The position numbers and the translations under genes are program-made. This document shows, piece after piece, positions 17,693-25,698 of a stretch of DNA of 64,000 bases. Source of the stretch: an uncultured Anaerotruncus sp. (GTDB lineage: Bacteria > Bacillota > Clostridia > Oscillospirales > Acutalibacteraceae); NCBI GenBank assembly GCA_900539775.1, contig UQDL01000008.1, forward strand, positions 3,910-67,909, given 5' to 3'. Numbering within the stretch: position 1 is the first letter of the stretch; each line of letters begins with the position of its first letter. Below the pieces are notes generated by a model, which searched no databases, was not told the origin of the DNA, and saw only the letters and a list, made by a program, of their open reading frames with translations.

Positions 17693-17738
17693 AAAAGCAC
17701 AAGCAATCCCAAAAGGAACGCTTGTGCTTTTAATTTTT
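17693..17738 (+). terminator. Terminator after the glucosaminidase gene
   Basis: Perfect 12-base stem AAAAGCACAAGC / GCTTGTGCTTTT with a 15-base loop, followed by TTTTAATTTTT, 7 bases after the stop codon. Confidence 0.85.
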
Positions 17739-17831
17739 AAAGGCTGTTTGCAAAACATCAAAATTACCTATGGAATTCATGACGGCTATGTGGTAAAATA
17801 TGCGCAACAAAAAAATCAGGGAGCCAAGCTG

Positions 17832-19037
17832 ATGAAAAATAAATGCAAACAAACAATAAACGCCTGCTTCATAGGATACATAATTCAGGCAATAGTTAAC
17901 AATTTTGTGCCGCTTCTTTTTGTTACATTTCAAAAAAGTTATTCAATCCCGCTTTCCGAAATAACCGTGCTGATAACCGTTAATTTTGTTATTCAGCTTC
18001 TGATAGATTTTATTTCCGCATATTTCATAGACAAAATCGGCTACTGTGCGTCTGTGCTTATTGCGCACGGCTGTTCAGCGGTGGGGCTTATATCGCTTAC
18101 CTTCTTGCCGGATTTATTTTCAAACCACTTCATCGGAATTATATTATCGGTTACCATATATGCTGTTGGCGGCGGACTTCTTGAAGTGCTTCTTAGCCCG
18201 ATAATCGAAGCCTGCCCTACGGACAACAAAGAAAAGGCAATGAGCCTTTTACATTCGTTTTACTGCTGGGGGCACATGGGAGTTGTGCTGCTTTCAACTG
18301 CATTTTTTGCCCTTTTCGGCATATCTAATTGGAAAGTGCTTGCTTTGATTTGGGCTGCCGTGCCTGTTTTAAACGGTATTTTCTTTACACGTGTGCCGAT
18401 TTATTCACTTACGAACAACGGCGAAAAAGGCTTAACCTTTAAACAACTTGCCGCAAACAAAGTTTTTTGGATAATGATGCTGATGATGGTTTGTGCCGGT
18501 GCAAGTGAGCAAGCCGTAAGCCAATGGGCATCCGCTTTTGCGGAAGAAGGGCTGGGAGTAAGCAAAACGATAGGTGACCTTGCCGGGCCCACGGCTTTTG
18601 CGGCACTTATGGGCACATCAAGAATGATTTACGGCAAATTCGGCCACAAGATAAATCTTGATAAATATATGGGCTTCAGCTGTCTTTTATGCATAGCTGC
18701 TTACACATGCATTTCCCTTGTTCCAAACCCCGCAATTGAGCTTATAGGCTGTGCAATCTGCGGATTTTCGGTTGGCATTCTTTGGCCTGCAACCTTCAGC
18801 AAGGCATCCGCCGCAATTAAAGGCGGCGGCACTTTGCTTTTTGCAATGCTGGCACTTGCGGGTGATCTTGGTTGCTCTGCCGGACCGACCATGGCAGGAT
18901 TTGTTTCAGAAAAATTCAACGGCAATTTGAGAGCCGGAATTTTGGCGGCAATAGTCTTTCCGGTTTTGTTGCTTTTTGGAATTTTGCTTTCAAAGAAAGA
19001 AAAAGCAAAGCTTCCTGCAGAAAAAAGCTGCAACTAA
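17832..19037 (+). CDS. MFS transporter, FHS-like
   Basis: A 401-residue membrane protein with twelve hydrophobic segments. Motifs fit the major facilitator superfamily (FIDKIGY between helices 2 and 3; GHMGVVLLS; ISNWKVLALIWA). The overall pattern resembles the fucose/glucose-type FHS permeases, but the substrate is unknown. The ATG at 17832 is chosen because it starts just before helix 1 and has a GGGAG site about 10 bases upstream; the frame itself opens at 17724 inside the preceding terminator. It stands alone between two terminators. Confidence 0.8.
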   Translation: MKNKCKQTINACFIGYIIQAIVNNFVPLLFVTFQKSYSIPLSEITVLITVNFVIQLLIDFISAYFIDKIGYCASVLIAHGCSAVGLISLTFLPDLFSNHFIGIILSVTIYAVGGGLLEVLLSPIIEACPTDNKEKAMSLLHSFYCWGHMGVVLLSTAFFALFGISNWKVLALIWAAVPVLNGIFFTRVPIYSLTNNGEKGLTFKQLAANKVFWIMMLMMVCAGASEQAVSQWASAFAEEGLGVSKTIGDLAGPTAFAALMGTSRMIYGKFGHKINLDKYMGFSCLLCIAAYTCISLVPNPAIELIGCAICGFSVGILWPATFSKASAAIKGGGTLLFAMLALAGDLGCSAGPTMAGFVSEKFNGNLRAGILAAIVFPVLLLFGILLSKKEKAKLPAEKSCN

Positions 19038-19122
19038 TATGGTTAAATAGAATAGATATATAATTATCATAAATATTAAATATGATAAATATTTTAAATA
19101 CGCTTAAACTCAAAAGGCATAA

Positions 19123-19154
19123 AAAAGGACTTTGCAAAACTGCAAAGTCCTTTT
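19123..19154. terminator. Bidirectional terminator between the MFS gene and tRNA-Val
   Basis: A perfect 14-base stem (AAAAGGACTTTGCA / TGCAAAGTCCTTTT) with loop AAAC. It has a T run on both strands, so it can end the MFS transcript (plus) and the tRNA transcript (minus). Confidence 0.85.
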
Positions 19155-19158
19155 CCGT

Positions 19159-19234
19159 TGGTGGAAGTAACAGGGCTCGAACCTGTGACCCTCTGCTTGT
19201 AAGGCAGATGCTCTCCCAGCTGAGCTATACTTCC
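19159..19234 (-). tRNA. tRNA-Val (anticodon UAC)
   Basis: On the minus strand a 76-base cloverleaf including an encoded CCA end. The acceptor stem GGAAGTA pairs with TACTTCC, the D arm reads GCTCAGCTGGGAGAGC, the anticodon stem-loop is CTGCC-TTACAAG-style with anticodon TAC, and the T arm holds GGTTCGAGCCC. It is transcribed from a near-consensus promoter at 19264-19291 and followed by the terminator at 19123-19154. Confidence 0.97.
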
Positions 19235-19263
19235 GAATTCGCCGTATCGGCTCAACGCTGTTT

Positions 19264-19291
19264 ATTATACCAAAAAAAAGAATAATGTCAA
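19264..19291 (-). promoter_or_regulatory. Promoter of tRNA-Val
   Basis: On the minus strand TTGACA (19291-19286), 16-base spacer, TATAAT (19269-19264), about 30 bases upstream of the mature tRNA. Confidence 0.85.
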
Positions 19292-19412
19292 GAGCTTTTG
19301 GAAAATTTATTGCGCAAAGCAACACAATATGTTATTCTTAAGCAGTCGGAATTCAAACAAAATATGATTTTGGCAAACTGAATTTATTGCCGGCATTGAA
19401 AGGATGAAGCAA

Positions 19413-20168
19413 ATGAAGCTTATAAGCTGGAATGTTAACGGGCTGCGTGCCTGCATGAACAAAGGCTTTATGGATTTTTTTGAAAGTGCAGATGCGGATA
19501 TATTCTGCCTGCAGGAAACAAAACTGCAAGAAGGGCAAATTGAATTTGCACCGCAGGGCTATTATGCATATTGGAATTATGCGGAAAAGAAAGGTTATTC
19601 GGGCACGGCAATTTTCACAAAGCGCAAACCTATTTCCGTTTTCTTAGGAATGGGCAAGCCACAGCATGATAATGAGGGCAGGCTTATTACTCTTGAATTT
19701 GAAGATTTTTATTTTTGCACGGTTTATGTGCCCAATTCAAAGCGTGAGCTTGCAAGGCTTGATTACAGAATGGAATGGGAAGATGACTTTCGCAGCTATA
19801 TTTTGAGCCTTGATGCAAAAAAGCCTGTAGTTTTTTGCGGCGATTTAAATGTGGCTCACACGGAAATAGATTTGAAAAACCCAAAAACAAACACAAAAAA
19901 CGCAGGATTTACTCCGGAAGAACGAAGCAAATTTTCACAGCTGCTCAACAGCGGATTTACAGACACTTTCAGATACTTTTATCCGGAAAAAACAGGAATC
20001 TACAGCTGGTGGAGCTATATGTTTCACGCAAGAGAAAAGAATGCAGGATGGCGCATAGATTATTTTGTGGCATCAAAAAGGCTTAACGGCAAATTGACCG
20101 GAGCGGAAATACACGCGGAAATATTCGGTTCCGATCACTGCCCGATTGAGCTTGACGCCGATTTATAA
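19413..20168 (+). CDS. xth: Exodeoxyribonuclease III / AP endonuclease
   Basis: DNA repair enzyme cutting at abasic sites and degrading 3' ends. The 251-residue protein has the ExoIII signatures: MKLISWNVNGLRA, DIFCLQETKLQ (metal-binding Glu), CGDLNVAHTEIDL, GWRIDYF and GSDHCPIEL at the C-terminus. The ATG at 19413 has an AAAGGA site 8 bases upstream; an ATG at 19404 is also possible but is too close to that site. A weak promoter TTGCGC, 17 bases, TATTCT lies at 19310-19338. Confidence 0.95.
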   Translation: MKLISWNVNGLRACMNKGFMDFFESADADIFCLQETKLQEGQIEFAPQGYYAYWNYAEKKGYSGTAIFTKRKPISVFLGMGKPQHDNEGRLITLEFEDFYFCTVYVPNSKRELARLDYRMEWEDDFRSYILSLDAKKPVVFCGDLNVAHTEIDLKNPKTNTKNAGFTPEERSKFSQLLNSGFTDTFRYFYPEKTGIYSWWSYMFHAREKNAGWRIDYFVASKRLNGKLTGAEIHAEIFGSDHCPIELDADL

Positions 20169-20208
20169 AAAATATTATTGTGAAGCGCAAAAAATTCAAA
20201 AAAATATA

Positions 20209-20237
20209 TTTACATTTTAACAAACCTGTATTAAAAT
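20209..20237 (+). promoter_or_regulatory. Promoter of the D-amino-acid transaminase gene/operon
   Basis: TTTACA, 17-base spacer, TAAAAT. A transcript from it would start at about 20244, right at the base of the terminator-like hairpin at 20247-20293. No other promoter fits between the hairpin and the gene start at 20333. Confidence 0.6.
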
Positions 20238-20246
20238 AGAGAACAG

Positions 20247-20293
20247 ATGGGCAACGGAGCAAATCATTTTTTTGCGCCATGCCCATTTTTTTA
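20247..20293 (+). terminator. Terminator-like hairpin: exoIII terminator or attenuator of the transaminase gene
   Basis: ATGGGCA / TGCCCAT arms enclose a second imperfect stem (GGAGCAAA / TTTGCGCC) and are followed by TTTTTTTA. It lies 79 bases after the exoIII stop but downstream of the promoter at 20209-20237, so transcripts for the transaminase gene must read through it. Confidence 0.75.
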
Positions 20294-20332
20294 TTTCACG
20301 AACATATATATTTGACTAAGGAGAGATAATCA

Positions 20333-21178
20333 ATGAAAAATTTAGGCTATTACAACGGCGAATACGGACTCATAGAGGATATGAAAATTCCGATGACAGA
20401 CAGAGTTTGTTGGTTTGGCGACGGCATATACGATGCAACATATTCGCACAACCACAAAATTTTTGATTTGGATGCTCACCTAAACAGATTTTACAACAGC
20501 GCAAAACTTCTTGATATAAATATGCCGATTGAGAGAAGCGAGCTTGAAAAGCTGCTCAAAGAGCTTGTTTGCAAGGTTGACGACGGCGATCAATTCGTTT
20601 ATATGCAAGTTACAAGAGGCAGCGGCCTCAGGCAGCATATATATGCAAAAGACATTAAAGCAAATCTTTGGATAACGCTTACTCCCTGCCCCGTTGCAGA
20701 TACATATAAGCCTATTGACGTTATAACATACGAAGATAAGCGCTTTTATTATTGCAATGCAAAAACGCTTAATCTTATTCCCTCTTGCCTTGCTGCCACG
20801 GCGGCAGAAAGAGCAAATTGCAGCGAAGCAATTTTCCACAGAGGCGATATTGTAACGGAATGCGCCCATTCAAATGTTTCAATTTTTAAAGACGGCTGCG
20901 TTATTACTCATCAGCTTGATGATAAAGTTTTACCCGGCACGGCAAGGCTTCGCCTGCTTGCTTTTGCAAAAAAACTCGGCTACAAAACAGAGGAAAGAGA
21001 TTACACGCTTGACGAGCTTATGAATGCAGACGAAATAATTGTTCATTCAACCGGCTCCTTCTGCATTCCGGTAAAAACGGTTGACGGCAAGGCAGTAGGC
21101 GGAAAAGCACCCGAAATGCTTAAGAAAATCCAAGATGCTCTTGTTGCTGATTTTGAAGCACAATGCGCTGCGGAATAA
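20333..21178 (+). CDS. dat: D-amino-acid transaminase (class IV aminotransferase)
   Basis: PLP enzyme that exchanges amino groups between D-alanine and 2-oxoglutarate, giving pyruvate and D-glutamate. The 281-residue protein has class IV features: MTDRVCWFGDGIYDATY near the start, VYMQVTRGSGLRQH, and the CNAKTLNLIPSCLA segment carrying the PLP-binding Lys in the position of Lys145 of the Bacillus enzyme, then EAIFHRGDIVTECAHSNV and VLPGTARLRLL. This pattern fits D-alanine transaminase better than the branched-chain enzyme. The AAGGAG site is strong. The downstream genes act on D-glutamate, 5-oxoproline and D-alanine, which supports the D-specific call. The arrangement suggests co-transcription through the leader at 21207-21348. 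Confidence 0.85.
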   Translation: MKNLGYYNGEYGLIEDMKIPMTDRVCWFGDGIYDATYSHNHKIFDLDAHLNRFYNSAKLLDINMPIERSELEKLLKELVCKVDDGDQFVYMQVTRGSGLRQHIYAKDIKANLWITLTPCPVADTYKPIDVITYEDKRFYYCNAKTLNLIPSCLAATAAERANCSEAIFHRGDIVTECAHSNVSIFKDGCVITHQLDDKVLPGTARLRLLAFAKKLGYKTEERDYTLDELMNADEIIVHSTGSFCIPVKTVDGKAVGGKAPEMLKKIQDALVADFEAQCAAE

Positions 21179-21206
21179 GGCCCGCTTAACACGCAATAAT
21201 CAAAAT

Positions 21207-21348
21207 GCGCAACTTGAGTTGTGCACAAATCGGTTTTAAAGAAACGAGCAGTCTGTCCGGCCACAACAGGCTGCTCGAAAAGCATTAAAAATGTGGCCGG
21301 AAAGGCTAACAGCGGAAGCAGCCGTTTTACGAAACGGTCTATGCCGCA
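21207..21348 (+). promoter_or_regulatory. Structured leader RNA candidate with a hairpin-loop pseudoknot ahead of the 5-oxoproline genes
   Basis: Three elements in the 184-base gap. (1) 6-base stem GCGCAA / TTGTGC at 21207-21224. (2) A 12-base stem, CGAGCAGTCTGT (21245-21256) with ACAGGCTGCTCG (21266-21277), one G.U pair; its whole 9-base loop CCGGCCACA is perfectly complementary to TGTGGCCGG at 21292-21300. (3) A composite hairpin 21312-21347, outer GCGG / CCGC, inner CCGTTT-TACG-AAACGG. It ends 15 bases before the ATG at 21363. I do not recognise it as a known riboswitch class. There is no T run, so action at translation or RNA processing is more likely than termination. Confidence 0.55.
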
Positions 21349-21362
21349 GAAAGGAATTTATT

Positions 21363-22433
21363 ATGCACACACTGACGAAATCAGAGTTAACGGAATATAA
21401 TGTCGGCTGCAATTTGGATTCTCTTATGAATCTTGATCCCAGAGGATACGGCGTTTGCAGAATTTTATATGCAGGCGCACGCAAATTTACGGGTGAGCCG
21501 ATTTCAACCCATGCGGCAAAAGGTCTTATTGCAAACATAAAAAAAGGCGAAAAGGTGTTTATTTTAACGGGATTTGTGCTGCACCCTTGGAACGAGGCCG
21601 AAACAGACGGTATTATATCATCTTGCGTTTTTGCAAGATTTTTAATGAGAGCATTCGGAGCAAAACCTGTTATGATTGTGCCGGAGCAATGTAAAAAAGC
21701 AATAAAAGCAATCAGCAATGTGCTTTATTTCAAAACAACAGACGATATTGACAATATTGAAGACAACACGGTTTGCATTGTTGAATTCACAAAGAAAGAC
21801 GATGAAGCCGAGGCGCAATGCGATGAGATTTTATCCCACGGCAAACCTTGTGCCGTTGTGAGCATAGAGGCTCCGGGCAGAAACAAAAACGGCTACTACC
21901 ACAATGCTGTGGGCGTTAACACATCTGATCTTGAAGCAAAATTTGATATTTTGTTTATGCGTTGCCAAAAGCTTGGAATATTTAATCTTTCAATCGGCGA
22001 CTTAGGCAATGAAATAGGCATGGCAGCCATTGAAGATCACATCCGCAAATATGTGCCGTATGCCGAGCTCGGCGGATGCAAGGCAGGCACGGGTTTCGGA
22101 ATACTTGCAAGCAGTGCGGCAGACAACATAATAACTGCAACAGTTTCGGACTGGGGCTGTGATGCGCTTATGGCGGCAACCGCATTTTTAATCGGCAAGC
22201 CGCAGCTTTTGCATAATGAAGAGGATCAATCGGCGGCAATGGACGCAGCGGCGGCAGTAGGCATGCTTGATATGTACGGCGAGCCGAGGCCTTATATTGA
22301 CGGAATCGGAAAAAGCATAAACATTCCGATGCTTTCAATGATGAAAGCACTTATTGAATATCCCGCAACGGTTGAAGACAAAACCGATGATTGGTTTAAA
22401 AACACAATAAAAAAAGGATTTTTCACAGAATGA
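21363..22433 (+). CDS. D-glutamate cyclase-like protein, DUF4392 (C-terminal-half homologue of DGLUCY)
   Basis: A 356-residue protein of the DUF4392 / glutamate cyclase domain family: EKVFILTGFVLHPWNEAETDG, AFGAKPVMIVPEQC, GRNKNGYYHNAVG, CKAGTGFGILA and VSDWGCDALMAA. In animals this domain is the C-terminal half of D-glutamate cyclase, which converts D-glutamate to 5-oxo-D-proline. The ATG at 21363 follows an AAAGGAA site; the frame extends upstream to 21291 through the leader structure without a ribosome site. It overlaps pxpB by 4 bases (ATGA). Catalysis by the separate domain is an inference from family and operon. Confidence 0.8.
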   Translation: MHTLTKSELTEYNVGCNLDSLMNLDPRGYGVCRILYAGARKFTGEPISTHAAKGLIANIKKGEKVFILTGFVLHPWNEAETDGIISSCVFARFLMRAFGAKPVMIVPEQCKKAIKAISNVLYFKTTDDIDNIEDNTVCIVEFTKKDDEAEAQCDEILSHGKPCAVVSIEAPGRNKNGYYHNAVGVNTSDLEAKFDILFMRCQKLGIFNLSIGDLGNEIGMAAIEDHIRKYVPYAELGGCKAGTGFGILASSAADNIITATVSDWGCDALMAATAFLIGKPQLLHNEEDQSAAMDAAAAVGMLDMYGEPRPYIDGIGKSINIPMLSMMKALIEYPATVEDKTDDWFKNTIKKGFFTE

Positions 22434-23155
22434 AATATTCATTTTTACAATGCGGTGACGGTGCCGTTACGGTTTGCTTTTCAAACGAGATTAGTGAAAC
22501 GGCAAATTCATGTGTAACCGAATTTGTCAGAATTGCAAAGCAAAAAAAAATCAAAGGCATCATTGAATTTATACCCGCTTTTTCATCTGCCACTGTTATT
22601 TACGATTCTTGCATAATATCTCACAACGAACTGATACCGGAATTAAAAAGGATTATAAAGCACATCAAGGCATCCGGCAAAAAAGCACGCAGACTTTTTA
22701 AAATACCGGTTTGCTATGACGGCGATTTTGCGCCGGACATGGAAACGGTTTGCCGCCACACGGGGCTTTCAAAGGAAGAAGTTATTGCAATTCATTCCGA
22801 AAAAGCATATCTCATCTATATGCTCGGCTTTTTGCCCGGCTTTGCTTATCTGGGCGGCATGGATAAGCGAATTTCATGCCCACGGCTTGATTCACCGCGC
22901 ATTTCAATTCCAAGCGGTTCCGTTGGCATAGGCGGAGAACAAACCGGAATTTATCCTATTAGCTCACCGGGCGGCTGGCAGCTTATAGGTAAAACGCCGA
23001 TTAAGGTTTATGATAAATCGGCCGATGATCCCATTCTTTACCGTGCGGGCGATTGCATAAAGTTTGAGCCCGTTTCGCAAAGCGACTTTTTTGAAATAGA
23101 AAAGCTTATTGAAAGCGGAAAATACAAAGCAGACATTGGGGAGGTGCACCTGTGA
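22430..23155 (+). CDS. pxpB: 5-oxoprolinase subunit PxpB
   Basis: KipI/Allophanate hydrolase subunit 1 family, 241 residues. Typical motifs: CYDGDFAPDMETVC, HSEKAYLIYMLGFLPGFAYLGGMD, RISIPSGSVGIGGEQTGIYP and SPGGWQLIGKTP. With PxpA and PxpC it forms the ATP-dependent 5-oxoprolinase that opens L-5-oxoproline to glutamate. In B. subtilis the homologue KipI was first described as an inhibitor of KinA. It overlaps the DUF4392 gene and pxpC (GTGA), as expected of a tight complex. Confidence 0.92.
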   Translation: MKYSFLQCGDGAVTVCFSNEISETANSCVTEFVRIAKQKKIKGIIEFIPAFSSATVIYDSCIISHNELIPELKRIIKHIKASGKKARRLFKIPVCYDGDFAPDMETVCRHTGLSKEEVIAIHSEKAYLIYMLGFLPGFAYLGGMDKRISCPRLDSPRISIPSGSVGIGGEQTGIYPISSPGGWQLIGKTPIKVYDKSADDPILYRAGDCIKFEPVSQSDFFEIEKLIESGKYKADIGEVHL

Positions 23156-24078
23156 GCATATTGATTGTGCGCCCCGGGCTGTTTACCACAGTGCAGGACG
23201 GCGGCAGATTCGGAAGCATGAGCCTTGGCTTTACCCAATGCGGAGCAATGGATTATAAGGCTGCAAAAACTGCTAACCTGCTTATTGGAAACAACCCAAA
23301 TGACGCCGTGCTTGAAATGACATACACGGGAATTGCCGCTCTTTTCAGGGAAGATTGTGCAATTGCATTGTCCGGAGCACATTTTAAGGCATCAATAAAC
23401 ACCGTGCCTATCAAAACCAACAAAGCATATAAAATCAAAGCCGGAGACGTGCTTTCGATGAGAGAAGCAATAAGCGGCGCAAGAGCCTATCTTGCAATAA
23501 GCGGCGGCATAGATGTGCCTCAGGTGCTCGGCAGCCGTTCAACAGATTTGAAGCTGAAGCTGGGAGGATTTGAAGGCAGGGCGCTGAAATGCAAGGACGA
23601 AATTAAAATCTTCGGCGGCGAGCTGCCGAATAAGATTGAATGCCGTGAAATTCCCGAATTTGAATACGGCAACGAAATAACCCTGCGATGCGTTTTGGGT
23701 CCGCAGGATGATATGTTTACTTCAAAATCACTTGAAACTCTTTTTTCGGAGGAATACAAGGTTTCCGCCGAAGCAGACAGGATGGGAATACGCCTCAGCG
23801 GAGCTGCACTTAAATGCAAAAGCACGCCCGATATTATCTCGGACGGCATTGCTTTCGGTGCTGTTCAGGTGCCGAAAAACGGCCAGCCGATAATTTTGGC
23901 GGCTGACAGGCAAACAACAGGCGGATACGCAAAGCCGATAACAGTAATCACTGCCGACCTTCCGCTTTTAGCGCAGGCTAAGCCCGGAAACACAATTCGC
24001 TTCAAGCCGGTTTCTCTTGCCGAGGCCGAAGCTGCGGCAAAGGAAGAACAGCGTTTTTTTGAAGACTTAAGGTTTTAA
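23152..24078 (+). CDS. pxpC: 5-oxoprolinase subunit PxpC
   Basis: KipA/Allophanate hydrolase subunit 2 family, 308 residues. Starts with GTG inside the pxpB stop, with GGGGAGGTG just upstream. Motifs: VRPGLFTTVQDGGRFG, GAMDYKAAKTANLLIGN, AYLAISGGIDVPQVLGS, and RQTTGGYAKPITVITADLP near the end. Acts with PxpB and PxpA. A 40-base gap follows before the DUF1445 gene. Confidence 0.92.
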   Translation: MSILIVRPGLFTTVQDGGRFGSMSLGFTQCGAMDYKAAKTANLLIGNNPNDAVLEMTYTGIAALFREDCAIALSGAHFKASINTVPIKTNKAYKIKAGDVLSMREAISGARAYLAISGGIDVPQVLGSRSTDLKLKLGGFEGRALKCKDEIKIFGGELPNKIECREIPEFEYGNEITLRCVLGPQDDMFTSKSLETLFSEEYKVSAEADRMGIRLSGAALKCKSTPDIISDGIAFGAVQVPKNGQPIILAADRQTTGGYAKPITVITADLPLLAQAKPGNTIRFKPVSLAEAEAAAKEEQRFFEDLRF

Positions 24079-24118
24079 TGAAAGGCAAATAATATAACTG
24101 AATTTGTGAGGATAAATT

Positions 24119-24904
24119 ATGAATTATTCAAACGCATTGCCGAGCGAAGTTCGCAAATTGATAAGAAACGGTGAAATCACGGGGCAAACCTCCGGAATGT
24201 GCAACGGCTATGCCCAGGCAAACCTTTGCATTTTGCCAAAACAGCAGGCATATGATTTTTTACTTTTTTGTATGCGCAATCCCAAGCCCTGCCCGATTCT
24301 TGAGGTTGGCGATTGCGGCTCTCCGTTAATTAAGAGCATGGCAAACGGCGCAAATGTGTGCACCGATTTTCCAAAATACAGAATATGGAAAAACGGCGTG
24401 CTTGAAAAAGAGGTTTGCGACATCAGCGATTATTGGCAGGATGATTTTGTTTATTTTTTAATAGGATGCTCATTTTCGTTTGAAGCAGAGCTTTTGGAGG
24501 CCGGGATTCCCGTTCGCCATATTGAAGAAGGCAAAAATGTGCCTATGTTTAACACAAGCATAAAACTTGAAAGCGCCGGCGCTTTCAGCGGCAACATGGT
24601 GGTTTCAATGCGCCCGATTCCAAATGACTTGGTGGTTAAGGCAGTTAATGTTACGGCTGCAATGCCAAGAGTTCACGGCGCACCTATTCAAATAGGCTGC
24701 CCTGAGCAGATAGGAATTAAAAACATACACTTGCCCGATTACGGAGACAGTGTTACAATAAACAGCAACGAGGTTCCTGTTTTTTGGCCTTGCGGAGTTA
24801 CACCGCAAAACGCTGTTATGAACAGTAAGCCTCCTATTGCAATAACTCACGCACCGGGGCATATGTTTATAACCGATGTTAAAAACACAAGCCTTAAATA
24901 CTGA
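24119..24904 (+). CDS. DUF1445 family protein (putative hydro-lyase; N-terminal-half homologue of DGLUCY)
   Basis: A 261-residue member of the UPF0317/DUF1445 family: GMCNGYAQANLCILP, FLIGCSFSFEAELLEAG, VSMRPIP and GCPEQIGI. In animal D-glutamate cyclase this domain forms the N-terminal half. Its presence here between pxpC and pxpA, with the C-terminal-half homologue four genes upstream in the same operon, supports a role in D-glutamate/5-oxo-D-proline interconversion. The reaction of the bacterial single-domain protein is not established by sequence. Confidence 0.85.
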   Translation: MNYSNALPSEVRKLIRNGEITGQTSGMCNGYAQANLCILPKQQAYDFLLFCMRNPKPCPILEVGDCGSPLIKSMANGANVCTDFPKYRIWKNGVLEKEVCDISDYWQDDFVYFLIGCSFSFEAELLEAGIPVRHIEEGKNVPMFNTSIKLESAGAFSGNMVVSMRPIPNDLVVKAVNVTAAMPRVHGAPIQIGCPEQIGIKNIHLPDYGDSVTINSNEVPVFWPCGVTPQNAVMNSKPPIAITHAPGHMFITDVKNTSLKY

Positions 24905-24942
24905 CGAAAAAATTAAAGCCAAAATATTGGCAGAGGTGGCAT

Positions 24943-25698
24943 ATGTTTAAAATAGATTTAAACTGCGATTTGGGTGAGGGCGCAAAGCACGATGCAGATA
25001 TAATTCCGCTTATCACGAGCGCAAACATTGCCTGCGGATTTCATGCAGGAGATTTGCACACAATGACTGATTCTGTTTTGCTTTGCAAAAACAGCAAGGT
25101 TTCATTGGGTGCTCATCCGGGATATGCAGACAGAGAAAATTTCGGAAGAACAGCGATTGAAACAAAGCCCGGCGAAGTTTATGATTTGATGCTTTATCAG
25201 CTTGGTGCTTTATCGGCGCTTGCCTGCGCAAAAGGGCTTAAACTGAGCCATGTTAAGCCGCATGGTGCGCTTTACAACACTGCGGCAAAAAACCGCGAGC
25301 TTGCAATTGAAGTTGTTGAAGCAATCAAAGATTTTGATTCAAATTTGATTCTTTTGGCTCTTTCAGGCTCGGAAATGATCAACGAAGCAAAAAGCAGAGG
25401 ATTAAAATATGCAAGCGAGGTTTTTGCCGACCGTGCATATGAGGCAGACGGCTCTTTGCGCAAAAGAAGCCTGCCCGGCTCTATGATTGAGGATGAAAAC
25501 GAAGCCATGGAAAGAGTTATCAAGATGATAACAGACGGCAAGGTGAAAGCCTATACGGGCGAACAAATTGAAATTGAGGCTCATTCTGTTTGCGTTCACG
25601 GTGACGGCGCAAAAGCGCTTGATTTTGTTAAACGCCTTAACGAGGCTTTCGTGAAAAGCGGAATTGAGAAAGCTCCGCTTTCAGAGGTAATCAAATAA
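24943..25698 (+). CDS. pxpA: 5-oxoprolinase subunit PxpA (LamB/YcsF family)
   Basis: 251 residues with the LamB/YcsF signature at the N-terminus (DLNCDLGEGAKHDADIIP, SANIACGFHAGD), SLGAHPGYADRENFGR, and VKPHGALYN. This is the third subunit of ATP-dependent 5-oxoprolinase. Its TAA stop overlaps the alr start by one base (TAATG), so alanine racemase is translationally coupled to it. Confidence 0.93.
   Translation: MFKIDLNCDLGEGAKHDADIIPLITSANIACGFHAGDLHTMTDSVLLCKNSKVSLGAHPGYADRENFGRTAIETKPGEVYDLMLYQLGALSALACAKGLKLSHVKPHGALYNTAAKNRELAIEVVEAIKDFDSNLILLALSGSEMINEAKSRGLKYASEVFADRAYEADGSLRKRSLPGSMIEDENEAMERVIKMITDGKVKAYTGEQIEIEAHSVCVHGDGAKALDFVKRLNEAFVKSGIEKAPLSEVIK

Noticed and set aside
17039..17761. 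A 240-codon minus-strand open frame opposite the last repeat of the glucosaminidase, and similar frames over the other repeats.
   Set aside because: They recur because the repeats recur, lack ribosome sites, and run through the terminator at 17693.
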